Of a stretch of 64,000 bases of DNA, positions 47,206-58,353 are shown one piece after another. The DNA is taken from contig JADLEJ010000043.1 of the NCBI GenBank assembly GCA_020846195.1, forward strand, positions 1 to 64,000, given 5' to 3'. Source of the stretch: Nitrospira sp. GTDB lineage: Bacteria; Nitrospirota; Nitrospiria; Nitrospirales; Nitrospiraceae. The notes below the pieces were generated by a model that did not search any database, was not told the DNA's origin, and saw only the letters and a program-made list of their open reading frames with translations. Positions within the stretch are counted from its first letter, which is position 1. Every line of letters starts with the position of its first letter. The translations under genes and the position numbers were made by a program.

Positions 47206-47988
47206 CTACAGCTTGAATCGCTCGCCAAGATACACGGCCCGAGCGGTTTCACTTTTGACAATGGACTCCGGAGAGCCGGATTCCAAGATCAATCCTTCAT
47301 TAATAATATAGGCACGATCGGTAATGGAGAGCGTCTCTTGAACATTGTGATCGGTAATGAGAATCCCTATTCCCTTGTCCTTCAGGCGAAGAATAATTTG
47401 CTGAATATCGGCCACCGCAATCGGATCGATCCCCGCAAACGGCTCGTCCAATAACATGAAGGACGGGCTCGTAGCTAACGCCCTGGTGATTTCCAATCGG
47501 CGGCGTTCTCCTCCTGACAATGCATAGGCCATACTGCCACGAATGTGCAGGAGATCGAGGTCCTTGAGCAACTCATCGACCCGCGCCATTCGCTCACCCC
47601 GAGGATAGCCCAGGATTTCTAAAATCGCCAAGACATTCTTCTCTACGGAAAGGCGGCGAAAGACCGACGACTCCTGCGGAAGATAGCCGATCCCCCGCCT
47701 CGCCCGCTGATACATTGGCAAGTCCGTGATGGACTCGCCGTTAAAGGTAATCTCCCCCTCGTCCGGCTGGCAGAGGCCCACCACCATATCGAAGATCGTG
47801 GTTTTCCCGGCACCGTTCGGACCAAGCAGCCCGACAACTTCACCGGCACGCACTTCGATGGCCACGCCCTTCACGACTTTGCGCCCGCGAAAACTCTTCT
47901 CCAGCCCACGAGCTCTCAAGCACGATGTGCGTGAACCGGCTACTGCATCCGGCGTCCCAACCAGTTCTGATTCGGTTCCCTGAGTCAT
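47206..47988 (-). CDS. lptB: LPS export ABC transporter ATP-binding protein LptB
   Basis: 260 aa. Walker [10 protein letters not shown], signature [14 protein letters not shown] and Walker [14 protein letters not shown]. The first ~25 residues are extra compared with E. coli LptB, so the true start may be slightly downstream. It overlaps lptA by 4 nt, then rpoN follows. Confidence 0.95.
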   Translation of the reverse strand: MTQGTESELVGTPDAVAGSRTSCLRARGLEKSFRGRKVVKGVAIEVRAGEVVGLLGPNGAGKTTIFDMVVGLCQPDEGEITFNGESITDLPMYQRARRGIGYLPQESSVFRRLSVEKNVLAILEILGYPRGERMARVDELLKDLDLLHIRGSMAYALSGGERRRLEITRALATSPSFMLLDEPFAGIDPIAVADIQQIILRLKDKGIGILITDHNVQETLSITDRAYIINEGLILESGSPESIVKSETARAVYLGERFKL

Positions 47989-48593
47989 TTCATTCCACCA
48001 CGATCACCGTCGATCAGGAGATGCGATCCTCCTTCAACGACACTTCGATCTTCATCGAGATAGATGATGATCTTCTCACCGCTCACCCGCGTCCCTTTTT
48101 CCCAGGCCACCGGATCGCCCGTCAGCGTCACGACCCGGCGGCTGTTGTCGAACACGGCCTTACTGGATGTCGCATTGCCGGTCTCTTTTTCGATGCGCAC
48201 ATGCCCAGTCGCTTCAATCTGCTTAACGGATCGACCAGAGGATCCCGGCATGACATCGCCGCCTTTTCCAGCCGGCTTGGCCGCAGGCAATGGATCGCTC
48301 TTTCCGACTTCACTCGGCTCTCCTTTTTTCCCATCCTCAGAAGACTGCGGGGAAAACGACACCACCATCTTGTCCGAATAGACCATCAGAGTGCCTTGAG
48401 TCAGCACGACAGATCCTTCAAAGACAGCCTGACTATCTTGGTTCCGCACCGTCATCTTTTTCGCAGTAATGGTGGTCGGAGTCTGGGCCGGCCCTGCGCT
48501 TTTGGACACCGCGCTGCCCACCGGCGCTGCAGACTCGACTGAGCCTGGCGCTACGATGCTAAGAACCAGAAACGAGATCCACATGAACATCAT
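47985..48593 (-). CDS. lptA: LPS transport periplasmic protein LptA
   Basis: 202 aa from the ATG at 48593, with GAGG at 6 nt. Signal peptide, then the OstA-type beta-jellyroll pattern ([37 protein letters not shown]...[26 protein letters not shown]). A Gly/Lys/Pro-rich insert of ~35 residues interrupts the domain. It bridges LPS from LptC to LptD and overlaps lptC by 35 nt. Confidence 0.88.
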   Translation of the reverse strand: MMFMWISFLVLSIVAPGSVESAAPVGSAVSKSAGPAQTPTTITAKKMTVRNQDSQAVFEGSVVLTQGTLMVYSDKMVVSFSPQSSEDGKKGEPSEVGKSDPLPAAKPAGKGGDVMPGSSGRSVKQIEATGHVRIEKETGNATSSKAVFDNSRRVVTLTGDPVAWEKGTRVSGEKIIIYLDEDRSVVEGGSHLLIDGDRGGMK

Positions 48594-49131
48594 CGAGTAC
48601 CTCAAACTCTTCGGACTCTGTCCGTCCCAGCAATCCCCTGCCGGTAATTTCCAATCCATTGCCCACAATACGGACCGGATCATCGGTCTGAATGATTTTA
48701 GTGGCATCGGTCCAGGCCAGATGATTGGTATAAATTGTATAGCCACTTCCCGTTGCAATGATCAGCGGATCCGTCCGATTCTCCAGCACAAAGTTTTTTG
48801 TGGCTGTGTCGAGCGCCCCTTCGTCTCCAAGAACCGTGACCTCTTTCCCTGCCTGCCCATAGAGCGTCACTTCAACGTTGCTCAGTACTGCGCGCTTTTC
48901 CTGCTCGAATAAGCGCGCTTGCTTGGCCTGCACCCGCCACTGCACCACATCCCCTTTTGTCTGAGTAAAGGTAAAATCGGAAATCTTCGCATCTGCGGTT
49001 TCAATGGCCCCTGGTGCGATAGGCTGATTTGTGGGGGCGGAATCTGCGTTCACAAACAACAGGTAAATCAGAAATGCCGCCAGCACAGCACTCAAAGTAA
49101 GCAGGCTTCGTCTGGCTAATACCCCCCACAT
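48559..49131 (-). CDS. lptC: LPS export protein LptC
   Basis: 190 aa. One N-terminal membrane anchor (LLTLSAVLAAFLIYLLFV) and a periplasmic jellyroll domain (ISDFTFTQTKGDVVQWRVQAKQARLFEQEKRAVLSNVEVTLY). It receives LPS from LptBFG. It is first of lptC-lptA-lptB-rpoN-hpf-rapZ. Confidence 0.9.
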   Translation of the reverse strand: MWGVLARRSLLTLSAVLAAFLIYLLFVNADSAPTNQPIAPGAIETADAKISDFTFTQTKGDVVQWRVQAKQARLFEQEKRAVLSNVEVTLYGQAGKEVTVLGDEGALDTATKNFVLENRTDPLIIATGSGYTIYTNHLAWTDATKIIQTDDPVRIVGNGLEITGRGLLGRTESEEFEVLDDVHVDLVSGS

Positions 49132-49227
49132 GCCTCACACTTATTAATTAAATAAACGAGATGAAACACTGGCACGATAGTAGCACTGAGGATCGGGCAA
49201 GTAAACGTCTGCGCCAGGCAGAAACAG

Positions 49228-49264
49228 AAAGAGCCCCTCGCGCATACTACGCAAGGAGCTCTTT
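49228..49264 (-). terminator. Terminator after rplQ
   Basis: Stem AAAGAGC-CCT-GCG/CGC-AGG-GCTCTTT (with a few mismatches) is followed by a U-rich CTTTCTGTTTC on the minus strand, 24 nt after rplQ. It closes the ribosomal super-operon. Confidence 0.7.
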
Positions 49265-49288
49265 CCAGCTAATACAAGAACGAGTGTG

Positions 49289-49723
49289 TTACGAGGCCGC
49301 AGCTTCGGTCGATCCGGCTGGAGCCGTGGTTGCAGGAACCGCAGCCGCCTTGGAGGAGGACTTCTCCACCATCGTCACCAGCTCGATGGCGACCATTTCA
49401 GCGCCATCGCCGATACGGCGGCGAGTCTTCACCATGCGAGTGTAGCCGCCTTGGCGATCTTTGAATCGACCCGCCACATCGCTGAACAGCTTTGAGACGA
49501 CGTCTTTGCTTCGGATAAACGCCAGTGCGCGACGGCGGGCAGGCAGCGTCCCTTCCTTGCCGAGCGTAATCATCCGATCGGTAAATCCACGGATTTCTTT
49601 GGCCTTGGCTTCGGTCGTCTCGATGCGCTCATGCTCCAAGAGCGAGGTAACGAGACTCCGGAACAACGCCCATCGATGTTTCGTCTGCCGGCCAAGTTGA
49701 CGGCCTTTTTTTCTGTGTCGCAC
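49289..49723 (-). CDS. rplQ: 50S ribosomal protein L17
   Basis: 144 aa beginning [20 protein letters not shown], the L17 signature; the core is followed by a ~30-residue Ala/Ser/Thr-rich tail. Last gene of the alpha operon after rpoA. Confidence 0.97.
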   Translation of the reverse strand: MRHRKKGRQLGRQTKHRWALFRSLVTSLLEHERIETTEAKAKEIRGFTDRMITLGKEGTLPARRRALAFIRSKDVVSKLFSDVAGRFKDRQGGYTRMVKTRRRIGDGAEMVAIELVTMVEKSSSKAAAVPATTAPAGSTEAAAS

Positions 49724-49744
49724 AGCATTCCCCTTCGCTGAAAA

Positions 49745-50746
49745 TTACTCTGCCTGCGAACCCCCGCTGCTGGAGGATCCGGCTTCCACCTTTCCTCCCA
49801 ACGTGAGCCCCATCTCCAACAAAATTTCCTTGATCTCATTCAGCGACTTCTTGCCGAAATTCTTCGTCTTGAGCATTTCGTTTTCGGTCTTCTGGACCAG
49901 ATCACGAATGGTCTTGATGTTGGCATTCTTCAAGCAATTCGCCGCCCGGACGGAGAGCTCAAGCTCATTCACGCTCCGAGAGAGATTCTTATTCTCTTCG
50001 AGTTCCGATTCATCGTATCCGGCTTCGCGCTTTCCTTCGCCCCGTTCTTCAGGATTAATGAAGATGTCGAGATGATCGCGCAAAATATTCGCCGCTGTGG
50101 ACAGGGCATCGCGAGGACTGATGGTGGCGTCCGTCCAGATCTCCATCGTCAGCTTGTCGTAATCGGTCATACGGCCGACGCGGGCATTCTCCACATGGAA
50201 ATTGACGCGCTTGATGGGCGAGAAGACCGAGTCGATCGCGATCACACCGATCGGCAATCCTTCTTCCTTGTTTCGCTCGGCCGGGACATAGCCGCGGCCA
50301 TGCTTGACGGTCATCTCAATATCGAGCGTCGCGTCTTTATCGAGCGTGGCAATGTGCAAGTCAGGTGTCAGAATAGTCACATCGGCATCGTGAATAATGT
50401 CAGACCCCTTTGCTTCTCCCGGCCCCTTCTTCCTCAAACGAATCGTCTTTGGCTTATCCGTATGCAACGCCAAGCGCAAGCTCTTGATGTTCAGAATGAT
50501 GGAGGTGACATCCTCCGTCACGCCTGGAATCGTCGAAAACTCATGCAACACGCCCTCAATCTTCACCGTCGTCACTGCCGCACCGGTCAGGGACGAGAGC
50601 AACACACGGCGCAGAGAATTACCGATCGTCGTTCCAAATCCCCGTTCAAACGCCTCGGTGGTGAATCGACCGAATACTGGGGAATTCGCATCCTTATCGA
50701 CTTCAACCCGCATCGGGATCTGAAAGTCTTTCATCGCTTTAATCAT
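49745..50746 (-). CDS. rpoA: RNA polymerase alpha subunit
   Basis: 333 aa. The N-terminal dimerisation domain ([40 protein letters not shown]) is linked to the C-terminal UP-element-binding domain ([49 protein letters not shown]). GGGGGAG precedes the ATG. Confidence 0.98.
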   Translation of the reverse strand: MIKAMKDFQIPMRVEVDKDANSPVFGRFTTEAFERGFGTTIGNSLRRVLLSSLTGAAVTTVKIEGVLHEFSTIPGVTEDVTSIILNIKSLRLALHTDKPKTIRLRKKGPGEAKGSDIIHDADVTILTPDLHIATLDKDATLDIEMTVKHGRGYVPAERNKEEGLPIGVIAIDSVFSPIKRVNFHVENARVGRMTDYDKLTMEIWTDATISPRDALSTAANILRDHLDIFINPEERGEGKREAGYDESELEENKNLSRSVNELELSVRAANCLKNANIKTIRDLVQKTENEMLKTKNFGKKSLNEIKEILLEMGLTLGGKVEAGSSSSGGSQAE

Positions 50747-50831
50747 AACTCCCCCTTCACAACCATCGAGTGACCAGCATACCGAATAGGGGGGATGCAG
50801 AACGTAGACTGCCCCCTACCGGCCCACAATG

Positions 50832-51458
50832 CTATCGAGAATACAATTCGACGACCATCTGCTCGTTGACCGGCAGCGTGATCTGTTCTTTTGTCGGCAA
50901 GGCGCGGACCGTTCCCTTGAGCGTGCCTTTATCGAGTTCTAACCAATCTGGAATCCCGCGCCCATCGACGCCTTCCAACGACGATTGAATGGAAAGCAAA
51001 TTCCGGCTTCGCTCGCGCACCTGAATCACATCGCCAGTCTTGACAGTCGCCCCGGCGACATTGATTTTCTTGCCGTTCATGGTCAAGTGCCCGTGGCTGA
51101 CGATCTGACGCGCTTGCTTGCGAGAAGCGCCAAACCCGAGACGGTAAGCGACATTGTCCAACCGGCATTCCAGCAAGCGCAACAACGCATCGCCAGTGAC
51201 GCCAGACTGCCTCTCCGCCTTTTCGAACAGGCCGCGGAATTGGCACTCTTGCAATCCGTAGATTCTCCGCAATTTCTGTTTCTCGCGCAATTGCAGGCTA
51301 TAGTCTGAATTCCTAGGGCGCCCCTGACCGTGCTGGCCAGGAGGATAGCTCCGCCGCTCAATGGCACATTTTTCAGTCATGCACCGCGTGCCCTTCAAAA
51401 AGAGCTTCTCGCCTTCGCGCCGACAGAGACGGCAAACTGGACCCCGATACTTAGCCAC
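50832..51458 (-). CDS. rpsD: 30S ribosomal protein S4
   Basis: 208 aa from a GTG at 51458 (GGAGG upstream), starting AKYRGPVCRLCRREGEKLFLKG. The N-terminal cysteines indicate a zinc-binding S4. S4 is a primary 16S rRNA binder and often represses its own operon. Confidence 0.97.
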   Translation of the reverse strand: MAKYRGPVCRLCRREGEKLFLKGTRCMTEKCAIERRSYPPGQHGQGRPRNSDYSLQLREKQKLRRIYGLQECQFRGLFEKAERQSGVTGDALLRLLECRLDNVAYRLGFGASRKQARQIVSHGHLTMNGKKINVAGATVKTGDVIQVRERSRNLLSIQSSLEGVDGRGIPDWLELDKGTLKGTVRALPTKEQITLPVNEQMVVELYSR

Positions 51459-51536
51459 TGCATTACCTCCGGTTACAGGGCGCCTGAATTCTGGCGCCAA
51501 CATTGCTGCAGAATCGAACTTTAACGCGCCGCTCGG

Positions 51537-51920
51537 CTACACACGCCTGCGCTTCGGCGGACGACAGCCATTGTGAGGAATCGGGGTCACGTCGCGAATA
51601 AGGTTAATGCGCAGACCCGCGGCTTGGAGCGAGCGAATGGCTGATTCACGGCCAGCGCCAGGCCCGTTCACATACACATCAATTTGACGCATGCCGCTTT
51701 CCATCGCTTTGCGAGCCGCCGCTTCGCCGGCACGTTGCGCCGCAAACGGAGTGCTCTTGCGCGAACCCTTAAACCCCTGATTTCCAGAACTCGCCCAGAC
51801 GACCGTATTGCCGCCCATATCCGTAATGGTGACGATCGTATTATTGAAGGATGCCTGAACATGCGCCACCCCGGCTTGAACAATCCGGCGTTCCTTCTTC
51901 TTCCCCTTCTTCACACTCAT
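51537..51920 (-). CDS. rpsK: 30S ribosomal protein S11
   Basis: 127 aa from the ATG at 51920 (GGAG at 5 nt). It shows [40 protein letters not shown] and the C-terminal [18 protein letters not shown]. Part of the 30S platform. Confidence 0.97.
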   Translation of the reverse strand: MSVKKGKKKERRIVQAGVAHVQASFNNTIVTITDMGGNTVVWASSGNQGFKGSRKSTPFAAQRAGEAAARKAMESGMRQIDVYVNGPGAGRESAIRSLQAAGLRINLIRDVTPIPHNGCRPPKRRRV

Positions 51921-51959
51921 AGACACTCCTTCACTTCAGAGCACGAGCGATCCGCTCGA

Positions 51960-52340
51960 TCATCTGGCTGTCGGTTTCGGTTTGCTTGTCACACCAGCGC
52001 GCCGGCCCTTCCGCGTTCTGGCATTGGTCTTCGTACGCTGGCCCCGTACCGGCAAGCCCTTTCGATGGCGAAGACCGCGATAGGTTCCCGTATCGATCAA
52101 TCGCTTGATATTCAGGGATGTTTCCTTGCGAAGGTCTCCCTCGACGCGGTGATCGCGATCAATAATCTCTCTGAGCTTGACGATCTTGTCTTCACTCAGA
52201 TCCTTGATCCGAATCGAGCCATCGACACCGGCCTTCCGCAAAATCTCTCGTGCGGCGGCCCGCCCAATTCCGTAGATGTAAGTGAGACCGATATCGGTCC
52301 GTTTCTCTCTTGGCAAATCGATGCCTGCGATGCGCGCCAT
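51960..52340 (-). CDS. rpsM: 30S ribosomal protein S13
   Basis: 126 aa, [26 protein letters not shown]... with the C-terminal [14 protein letters not shown]. Contacts the P-site tRNA and the subunit bridge. Confidence 0.97.
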   Translation of the reverse strand: MARIAGIDLPREKRTDIGLTYIYGIGRAAAREILRKAGVDGSIRIKDLSEDKIVKLREIIDRDHRVEGDLRKETSLNIKRLIDTGTYRGLRHRKGLPVRGQRTKTNARTRKGRRAGVTSKPKPTAR

Positions 52341-52394
52341 GATCTCTCCTCTTTCCTAATGCTCTAAACGAGCACAAACCTGTCTTGCTCGGTA

Positions 52395-52508
52395 TTATCC
52401 CTGACGCTGCTTATGCCTGGGGTTCTCGCATAAAATCCGCACAACGCCCCGGCGGCGAACAACCATGCACTTGGCACAAATTGGCTTAACTGATGACTTT
52501 ACTTTCAT
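52395..52508 (-). CDS. rpmJ: 50S ribosomal protein L36
   Basis: 37 aa read directly from the sequence: [20 protein letters not shown]...[11 protein letters not shown]. The CxxC...C...H zinc ligands are present, so this is the zinc-containing form. It lies between infA and rpsM. Confidence 0.95.
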   Translation of the reverse strand: MKVKSSVKPICAKCMVVRRRGVVRILCENPRHKQRQG

Positions 52509-52526
52509 GACGCGTCAGCGCTCCTA

Positions 52527-52745
52527 CTACTTGAAACGGTAAGTGATTCGGCCTCTCGTCAAATCGTATGGAGACATCTCCACCGTGACTTTATCGCCTG
52601 GAAGAATTCGGATAAAGTGCATCCGCATCTTTCCAGAAATATGCGCGAGAAGAATATGACCATTATCAAGCTTCACACGAAACATGGCATTAGGTAAGGT
52701 CTCTGCTACCGTGCCCTGTATTTCGATAATGTCTTCTTTTCCCAC
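52527..52745 (-). CDS. infA: Translation initiation factor IF-1
   Basis: 72 aa, one S1-like OB fold: [30 protein letters not shown]...[21 protein letters not shown]...GRITYRFK. Full length and canonical. Confidence 0.98.
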   Translation of the reverse strand: MGKEDIIEIQGTVAETLPNAMFRVKLDNGHILLAHISGKMRMHFIRILPGDKVTVEMSPYDLTRGRITYRFK

Positions 52746-52790
52746 GTACTCCCATTCCTCTATCTGTCAATGCCGAACGTAGATGGCGGC

Positions 52791-53543
52791 TTACACTCTC
52801 TGACTGAGTACCAGCGCCGGCCCTGACGGTTGAATTGCTATTGTATGCTCAAAGTGGGCTGAAAGGCTACCGTCAGCCGTCACCGCCGTCCAGCGATCCT
52901 CAAGCACACGCACCGCGCTCCCGCCCACATTGACCATCGGCTCGATCGCAAGCACCATTCCGTACTGCAACCGCGGCCCCTGCCCAGCTTTTCCGTAATT
53001 GGGAACCTGAGGCTCCTCATGAAGTTGCCGACCGATGCCATGACCGACAAACTCCGTCACAACTGAATACCCAGCTGCCTCAACGTGGCGCTGCACCGCA
53101 TGAGAAATATCGGTCAACCGATTACCGACAACCGCCTTCTCAATGCCAAGATCGAGAGCCTCTTGAGTCACCTGAATCAAGCGAACAGCTGATTCACTGG
53201 CCTCTCCAACCGATACAGTGACAGCTGAGTCGCCATAAAAACCGCCGACAATCGCACCTAGATCTAGACCGATAATATCGCCGTCCTTCAGTTTCCGCTT
53301 CGACGGAATCCCATGAACAACCTGTTCATTAACTGAGGCACACAGCGTCTTCGGATAGCTACGGTATCCCTTGAATGCTGGAATGGCCCCGCGGTCGCGA
53401 ATCGCTTGCTCTGCAATACGATCCAGATCATCCGTTGTCACACCAGGCCGCACAGCCTTCTTCACAACTTCAAGCGCTTCAGCAACCACCTTCGATGCCT
53501 GAGCCATCACATCGATTTCTGCAGGCGTCTTTAGGATGATCAT
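52791..53543 (-). CDS. map: Methionine aminopeptidase, type I
   Basis: 250 aa. Metal ligands occur in the expected order: GLDLGAIVGGFYGDSAVTV, GHGIGRQLHEEP, AIEPMV and HFEHTIAI. Removes the initiator Met. It overlaps adk by 4 nt. Confidence 0.97.
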   Translation of the reverse strand: MIILKTPAEIDVMAQASKVVAEALEVVKKAVRPGVTTDDLDRIAEQAIRDRGAIPAFKGYRSYPKTLCASVNEQVVHGIPSKRKLKDGDIIGLDLGAIVGGFYGDSAVTVSVGEASESAVRLIQVTQEALDLGIEKAVVGNRLTDISHAVQRHVEAAGYSVVTEFVGHGIGRQLHEEPQVPNYGKAGQGPRLQYGMVLAIEPMVNVGGSAVRVLEDRWTAVTADGSLSAHFEHTIAIQPSGPALVLSQRV

Positions 53544-54196
53544 GCTTTCTTATATGGGGTCAGCACTTTCGTCAAAGCCTGATACACATTTTCGACAGCG
53601 CCGCCCCCATCAAGATGGGTTAACACTCCCTGCCGATCATAGTAATCGATCAATGGCGCCGTTTGCTCTTCATAAACCTTCAAGCGAGTCTCAATGGCTT
53701 CGCGCTTGTCGTCGCTCCGCTGCACAAGCCCATCGCCACATCGATCACAGCGATCACTTGCTTTTGGTGGGGCGAAGTCTACATGAAATGTCGCCTGGCA
53801 TTTCGGACAACTGCGCCGCCCACTGAGTCGCTTCACCACATCTTCACGCGACACTTGAAAGTTAATCACCCGATCAAGACGAATACTTTTCTGCGAAAGA
53901 ACCTTTCCCAATTCCTCAGCTTGAGGCACAGTCCTCGGAAACCCATCAAGGACAAACCCTCCAGCGCAACCAGGCTCGCTCAATTTATCCCGAACCAAGC
54001 CAATCACGACGGAGTCAGGCACCAGCTTGCCTTGATCCATATAACTCTTGGCATCTTTTCCAAGAGCTGTCTGGGCTCGAACCGCTTCCCTCAAGAGATC
54101 GCCGGTTGAAATCTTGGCTATCCCATACTGAACGGCTATTTTTTCAGCCTGTGTGCCTTTCCCTACTCCTGGAGCTCCAAGAAAAACAAGCCGCAT
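53540..54196 (-). CDS. adk: Adenylate kinase
   Basis: 218 aa. P-loop GAPGVGKGTQ, DGFPRT, and a long LID with four cysteines (CPKC...CDRC), so the LID is the zinc-binding form. Balances ATP/ADP/AMP. Confidence 0.98.
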   Translation of the reverse strand: MRLVFLGAPGVGKGTQAEKIAVQYGIAKISTGDLLREAVRAQTALGKDAKSYMDQGKLVPDSVVIGLVRDKLSEPGCAGGFVLDGFPRTVPQAEELGKVLSQKSIRLDRVINFQVSREDVVKRLSGRRSCPKCQATFHVDFAPPKASDRCDRCGDGLVQRSDDKREAIETRLKVYEEQTAPLIDYYDRQGVLTHLDGGGAVENVYQALTKVLTPYKKA

Positions 54197-54202
54197 GGCC
54201 GA

Positions 54203-55522
54203 TTATCCATTCCTGCCGCGCAAAGGAGCCATTCCTTTTCCAAGGAAGCCTTCATAGTTGCGCATCAACATATGAGATTCGATCTGCTGAGCCGTGTCCA
54301 GCCCTACCCCGATAACAATCAAGAGCGACGTGCCACCGAAGTAGAACGGCACATTCATCTTATAGATCAAAAATTCTGGAATTACGCAGACAACGGCAAG
54401 ATAGATTGCCCCTGCAAATGTAATCTTCGTCAGTACATTATAAATATAGTCGGACGTCCTTTGACCAGGCCTAATTCCTGGAACAAAGCCTCCATACTTC
54501 TTCATGTTGTCCGCCATATCGACCGGGTTTAAAACCACAGCGGTATAAAAGAAGCAGAAAAACAAGATGAGCCCGACGTATATAAGCGTATATAGCAACG
54601 AGCCTGGCGCAAGCTGCGAACCGAGCGCCTTCACCCATGGCGTCTCAAAGAATCCTGCAATGGTTGCAGGGAACGCAATAATCGACGAAGCAAAAATCGG
54701 GGGAATGACGCCTGCCGTATTAATCTTCAGCGGAATATGCGTGCTCTGCCCACCAAAAACACGACGGCCAACGACACGCTTTGCGTACTGAACAGGAATC
54801 TTTCGGCGCCCGCTCTCGAGGAACACAATCGCGGCCACCACGGAGACCATCAACAGAGCCAGAGCCACCAACAGAATAATGTTGAGCTGGCCGATTTTAT
54901 ACAGATCGAATGTCTGGACAACTGCCGCAGGAAGCCGGGCGACAATGCCAGAGAAAATGATGAGCGAAATTCCATTACCGATCCCGCGCTCAGTAATTTG
55001 CTCGCCGAGCCACATGAGAAAACCAGTGCCTGCTGTCAGGGTAATCACCGTCATGAGACGAAACGCCCAGCCACCGCTCAGCACAAAGGCGCCTTGATTC
55101 ATTTGCTCAAGGCCGACCGCAATGCCGAATCCTTGAATCAAGGCAATCGCGATAGTGCCGAACCGAGTGTACTGGATAATTTTCTTACGACCGCGCTCTC
55201 CCTCTTTCGAAAGCTTCGAGAGATGCGGGACGACTACGGTCAGCAACTGAAGAATGATCGACGCGCTGATGTAGGGCATAATGCCCAAGGCGAAGATTGT
55301 CAGCCTGGAAAGCGATCCGCCAGAGAAGATATCCAGAAATCCGAGGAGAGCGCCGCCCTGTTTCGCTAAAAACTCTGAGAGTGCGTCGCCATTGATACCT
55401 GGAGTAGGAATGTGCGATCCCACTCGATACACGACGAGCATCCCCAGCGTAAACAGAACACGATTCCGTAGCTCTGGGATCTTAAAAATATTCTGAAAGC
55501 TGGTAAAAAGTCGCTCAAGCAC
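54203..55522 (-). CDS. secY: Protein translocase subunit SecY
   Basis: 439 aa from a GTG at 55522 that overlaps the rplO stop (GTGCTTGA), with GAGG upstream; this gives the usual start [21 protein letters not shown]. Ten membrane segments form the protein-conducting channel. Confidence 0.97.
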   Translation of the reverse strand: MLERLFTSFQNIFKIPELRNRVLFTLGMLVVYRVGSHIPTPGINGDALSEFLAKQGGALLGFLDIFSGGSLSRLTIFALGIMPYISASIILQLLTVVVPHLSKLSKEGERGRKKIIQYTRFGTIAIALIQGFGIAVGLEQMNQGAFVLSGGWAFRLMTVITLTAGTGFLMWLGEQITERGIGNGISLIIFSGIVARLPAAVVQTFDLYKIGQLNIILLVALALLMVSVVAAIVFLESGRRKIPVQYAKRVVGRRVFGGQSTHIPLKINTAGVIPPIFASSIIAFPATIAGFFETPWVKALGSQLAPGSLLYTLIYVGLILFFCFFYTAVVLNPVDMADNMKKYGGFVPGIRPGQRTSDYIYNVLTKITFAGAIYLAVVCVIPEFLIYKMNVPFYFGGTSLLIVIGVGLDTAQQIESHMLMRNYEGFLGKGMAPLRGRNG

Positions 55523-55964
55523 CGCCGATAACCTCGACGCGACCACCGGCAGCTTGGATCTTGGCTTTGGCCGACTCGCTGAACTTATGCGCCTGAATGA
55601 CTAACGGCTTGGTCAACTCCCCGTTACCCAAAATCTTAATCTGCAGACGTTTGCGCTTCACCAAACCCGCATCCACCAATGCCTGCGGAGTCACCGTTGA
55701 AGGACCAGTCCACGTCTCAAAACTCTTCAGGTTCAGAACGTTATACTCCGTCCTGAATGGATTCGTGAACCCAAACTTTGGCAAGCGGCGAACCAACGGC
55801 ATTTGACCGCCTTCAAACCCAGGCCGTTTGCCACCGCCGGAACGCGCCTTAATGCCCTTATGCCCCTTGGTCGCAGTTTTTCCATGGCCAGATCCTGGGC
55901 CACGACCGATTCGTTTCCGTCTTTTCTTCGCACCCCGTGCAGGGGATAAATCGTGCAAATTCAT
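55515..55964 (-). CDS. rplO: 50S ribosomal protein L15
   Basis: 149 aa, [37 protein letters not shown], the L15 signature. Overlaps rpmD by 4 nt and secY by 8 nt. Confidence 0.97.
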   Translation of the reverse strand: MNLHDLSPARGAKKRRKRIGRGPGSGHGKTATKGHKGIKARSGGGKRPGFEGGQMPLVRRLPKFGFTNPFRTEYNVLNLKSFETWTGPSTVTPQALVDAGLVKRKRLQIKILGNGELTKPLVIQAHKFSESAKAKIQAAGGRVEVIGGA

Positions 55965-56179
55965 GGTTTCCCCACCTCAAGCAGATAGCCCACTTTTTTA
56001 ATCAACCCACGAACCTGTGGGGTATCAGGATGAACCGCTGTTTGCCGGATGTGACGGAGACCAAGCCCACGCAACGCAAGTCGATGCGTCTGCGGCGTTC
56101 CAATCGGGCTCCGCCGAAGAGTCACACGAACAGCTTGAACCGTAGATGTTGCAGTCTTATCAGTTTTTGCCGTAGCCAT
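55961..56179 (-). CDS. rpmD: 50S ribosomal protein L30
   Basis: 72 aa. The L30 core ([53 protein letters not shown]) follows a ~14-residue N-terminal extension. Shares one base with rpsE. Confidence 0.95.
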   Translation of the reverse strand: MATAKTDKTATSTVQAVRVTLRRSPIGTPQTHRLALRGLGLRHIRQTAVHPDTPQVRGLIKKVGYLLEVGKP

Positions 56180-56688
56180 TACGCACTCGCCCTTTCAAGC
56201 CGCGCTCCGGCAGCTTCCCGCCGAAGCCTGAGCACTTCTTCAGGATTGCGCAGTTGAGCGAGCCCCGCCAACGTCGCCCGAACAGTGTTGAAGGGATTGC
56301 CACGGCCAAGCGTCTTAGCAATGATGTTATGCACGCCAACCGCCTCGACAACGGCTCGCACAGCGCCACCGGCAATAATACCGGTCCCATCGACGGCCGG
56401 CTTCAAGAGAACATGCTCGGCGCCGAACAACCCATGCACATCATGGGGAATCGTTCCACCCTTGAGCGACACATGAACAAGGTTTTTCTTGGCCTGCTCG
56501 ACAGCCTTGGAAATCGCCACAGGCACTTCGGCGGCCTTCCCTTTGCCAATGCCCACCCAGCCATGGCCGTCGCCGACCACTACCAGCGCGCAGAAATTAA
56601 ATCGCTTGCCGCCCTTCACCACCTTGGCCACCCGGTTGATGAAAACGACCTTGTCCTTCAGGTTCAATTCGTCTGGATTAACTCGCAC
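56179..56688 (-). CDS. rpsE: 30S ribosomal protein S5
   Basis: 169 aa, [45 protein letters not shown], with the S5 C-terminal domain. Involved in decoding fidelity. Confidence 0.97.
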   Translation of the reverse strand: MRVNPDELNLKDKVVFINRVAKVVKGGKRFNFCALVVVGDGHGWVGIGKGKAAEVPVAISKAVEQAKKNLVHVSLKGGTIPHDVHGLFGAEHVLLKPAVDGTGIIAGGAVRAVVEAVGVHNIIAKTLGRGNPFNTVRATLAGLAQLRNPEEVLRLRREAAGARLERASA

Positions 56689-56747
56689 GCAATCCCTCTC
56701 TTCTTCCTTCCCACCAGCAACGGGCAGGACTCACAGGAGTGAGCGTT

Positions 56748-57113
56748 CTAAAACTGGAGCCCACCCTCGCGCGATGCTTCGGCAAGGGCTTTAATTCGAC
56801 CATGATAGATACGTCCGCCGCGATCAAACACGACAGTCAGCACATTGGCAGCCTTTGCCCGATCTGCCAGCAGCTTGCCCACCGCCTTTGCGGCTTCCAT
56901 GCTGCCGGTAGACTTCAAGGTCTTCCTCAGATCTTTATCAAGCGACGAGGCGGCCACCAGCGTTGATCCGTTCAAATCGTTGATCACCTGCGCATAAATA
57001 TGCGCGCGGCTTCGAAACACATTGAGCCGTGGACGCTCGGTGGTTCCCATGATGCGCTTGCGAACTCGTTGTCTTCGTTGCTCGAGCTGTCTTGTTTTTT
57101 CTGCTGTGTTCAT
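56748..57113 (-). CDS. rplR: 50S ribosomal protein L18
   Basis: 121 aa, basic N-terminus, [31 protein letters not shown], and the end [19 protein letters not shown]. Binds 5S rRNA. Confidence 0.97.
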   Translation of the reverse strand: MNTAEKTRQLEQRRQRVRKRIMGTTERPRLNVFRSRAHIYAQVINDLNGSTLVAASSLDKDLRKTLKSTGSMEAAKAVGKLLADRAKAANVLTVVFDRGGRIYHGRIKALAEASREGGLQF

Positions 57114-57121
57114 CGTCGCCT

Positions 57122-57658
57122 CTATTTCCCAGTCTTTCCTTCTTTCTTACGCAAGACCTCGCCCATAAACCGGACACCCTTTTGCTTATACACATCCGGT
57201 GGCTTGATCGCGCGCAAGTCTGCCGCTACCTGACCGACTAATCGCTTATCGAATCCCTTAACATTGATGAGAGTCTGCTTGTCGACCTTGACCTCAATGC
57301 CGACCGGGACTTGAAAGAGCACGGGATTGATGTACCCGACATTGAAGCTCATCGTCCGCCCCTGGAGCGCCACCTTATAACCGACACCCGTGATCTCCAA
57401 TGAACGCTCATAGCCCTTCGAGACACCCAGCACCATATTGCTCAACTCAGCGCGAGCCAAACCATGCAGAGCGCGGACATTGCGGTCATCGCTCGTACGA
57501 GTGATGAGAATCTGGCCACCCTCCACGACGGCACCAAGCCCCTCTTCAAGAGGCCAGTCCATTTTACCCAATGGCCCCTTGATCGAAACCTTGGGCCCCA
57601 CCACTTTCACTTCTACTCCCGCAGGAATAGCAATCGGCATTTTCCCAATCCGCGACAT
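57122..57658 (-). CDS. rplF: 50S ribosomal protein L6
   Basis: 178 aa from the ATG at 57658 (AAGGA upstream), [17 protein letters not shown]...; C-terminal [19 protein letters not shown]. Two repeated L6 folds near the factor-binding site. Confidence 0.97.
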   Translation of the reverse strand: MSRIGKMPIAIPAGVEVKVVGPKVSIKGPLGKMDWPLEEGLGAVVEGGQILITRTSDDRNVRALHGLARAELSNMVLGVSKGYERSLEITGVGYKVALQGRTMSFNVGYINPVLFQVPVGIEVKVDKQTLINVKGFDKRLVGQVAADLRAIKPPDVYKQKGVRFMGEVLRKKEGKTGK

Positions 57659-57683
57659 GTTCTCTTCCTTGTCCTTTACGCTG

Positions 57684-58079
57684 CTACCAGACTGAGCACA
57701 AGACTTCACCGCCCAAGCCGTTCTTCCGAGACTCCTGGTCGGTCATGATCCCTTTAGACGTCGACAATATGGCCATCCCGATTCCGTTTCTGACTTTGGC
57801 GATATCCTTGCTGCCGACATACACACGGCGGCCGGGCTTGCTGATCCGCTGCATACCCGTAATCATCGGCTGCCCTTCGTTGACATAGCGCATTTGCACC
57901 GTAAACACCGGATGTCCGTCTTCCACGGCGTCGGCAATGTCATGGACATAGCCCTCTTGCTTGAGAAGCTCGAGAATGGCGCGCTTGAGCTTGGAAGCAG
58001 GAACAGACACTGTATCGTGACGGCGCTGCGAGCCGTTTCGGAGTCGAACAAGAAGATCGCTAATTGGATCAGTCAACAT
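57684..58079 (-). CDS. rpsH: 30S ribosomal protein S8
   Basis: 131 aa, [24 protein letters not shown]...; C-terminal [31 protein letters not shown]-type ending. Central 16S rRNA binder and, in many bacteria, an spc operon repressor. Confidence 0.97.
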   Translation of the reverse strand: [131 protein letters not shown]

Positions 58080-58125
58080 GCTATTCCCTTTTCTTTCCGG
58101 TCCTAATATCTCAGAGCTGCCGCCA

Positions 58126-58311
58126 CTACCAACTGGACTTGCGCACGCCGGGGATATCCCCGCGGAGGCTCAAGAGACGGAAACAGATTCTGCACATATG
58201 AAAGCGAGTTAAAAAGCCACGCACCCTACCACATAACGGACACCGATTGTAGGATCGGCACTCGAATTTTGGCTTTTTTGCCGCTTTATTCCGTAGCGCT
58301 AAACGTGACAC
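58126..58311 (-). CDS. rpsN: 30S ribosomal protein S14, zinc type
   Basis: 61 aa with CPLC and CRIC zinc ligand pairs ([25 protein letters not shown]). The short form, as expected for a ribosome with C+ paralogues. Confidence 0.97.
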   Translation of the reverse strand: MSRLALRNKAAKKPKFECRSYNRCPLCGRVRGFLTRFHMCRICFRLLSLRGDIPGVRKSSW

Positions 58312-58353
58312 ATGAACTCCTTCTGCTCAGTTACGTGCGTAAGCCTGACATCT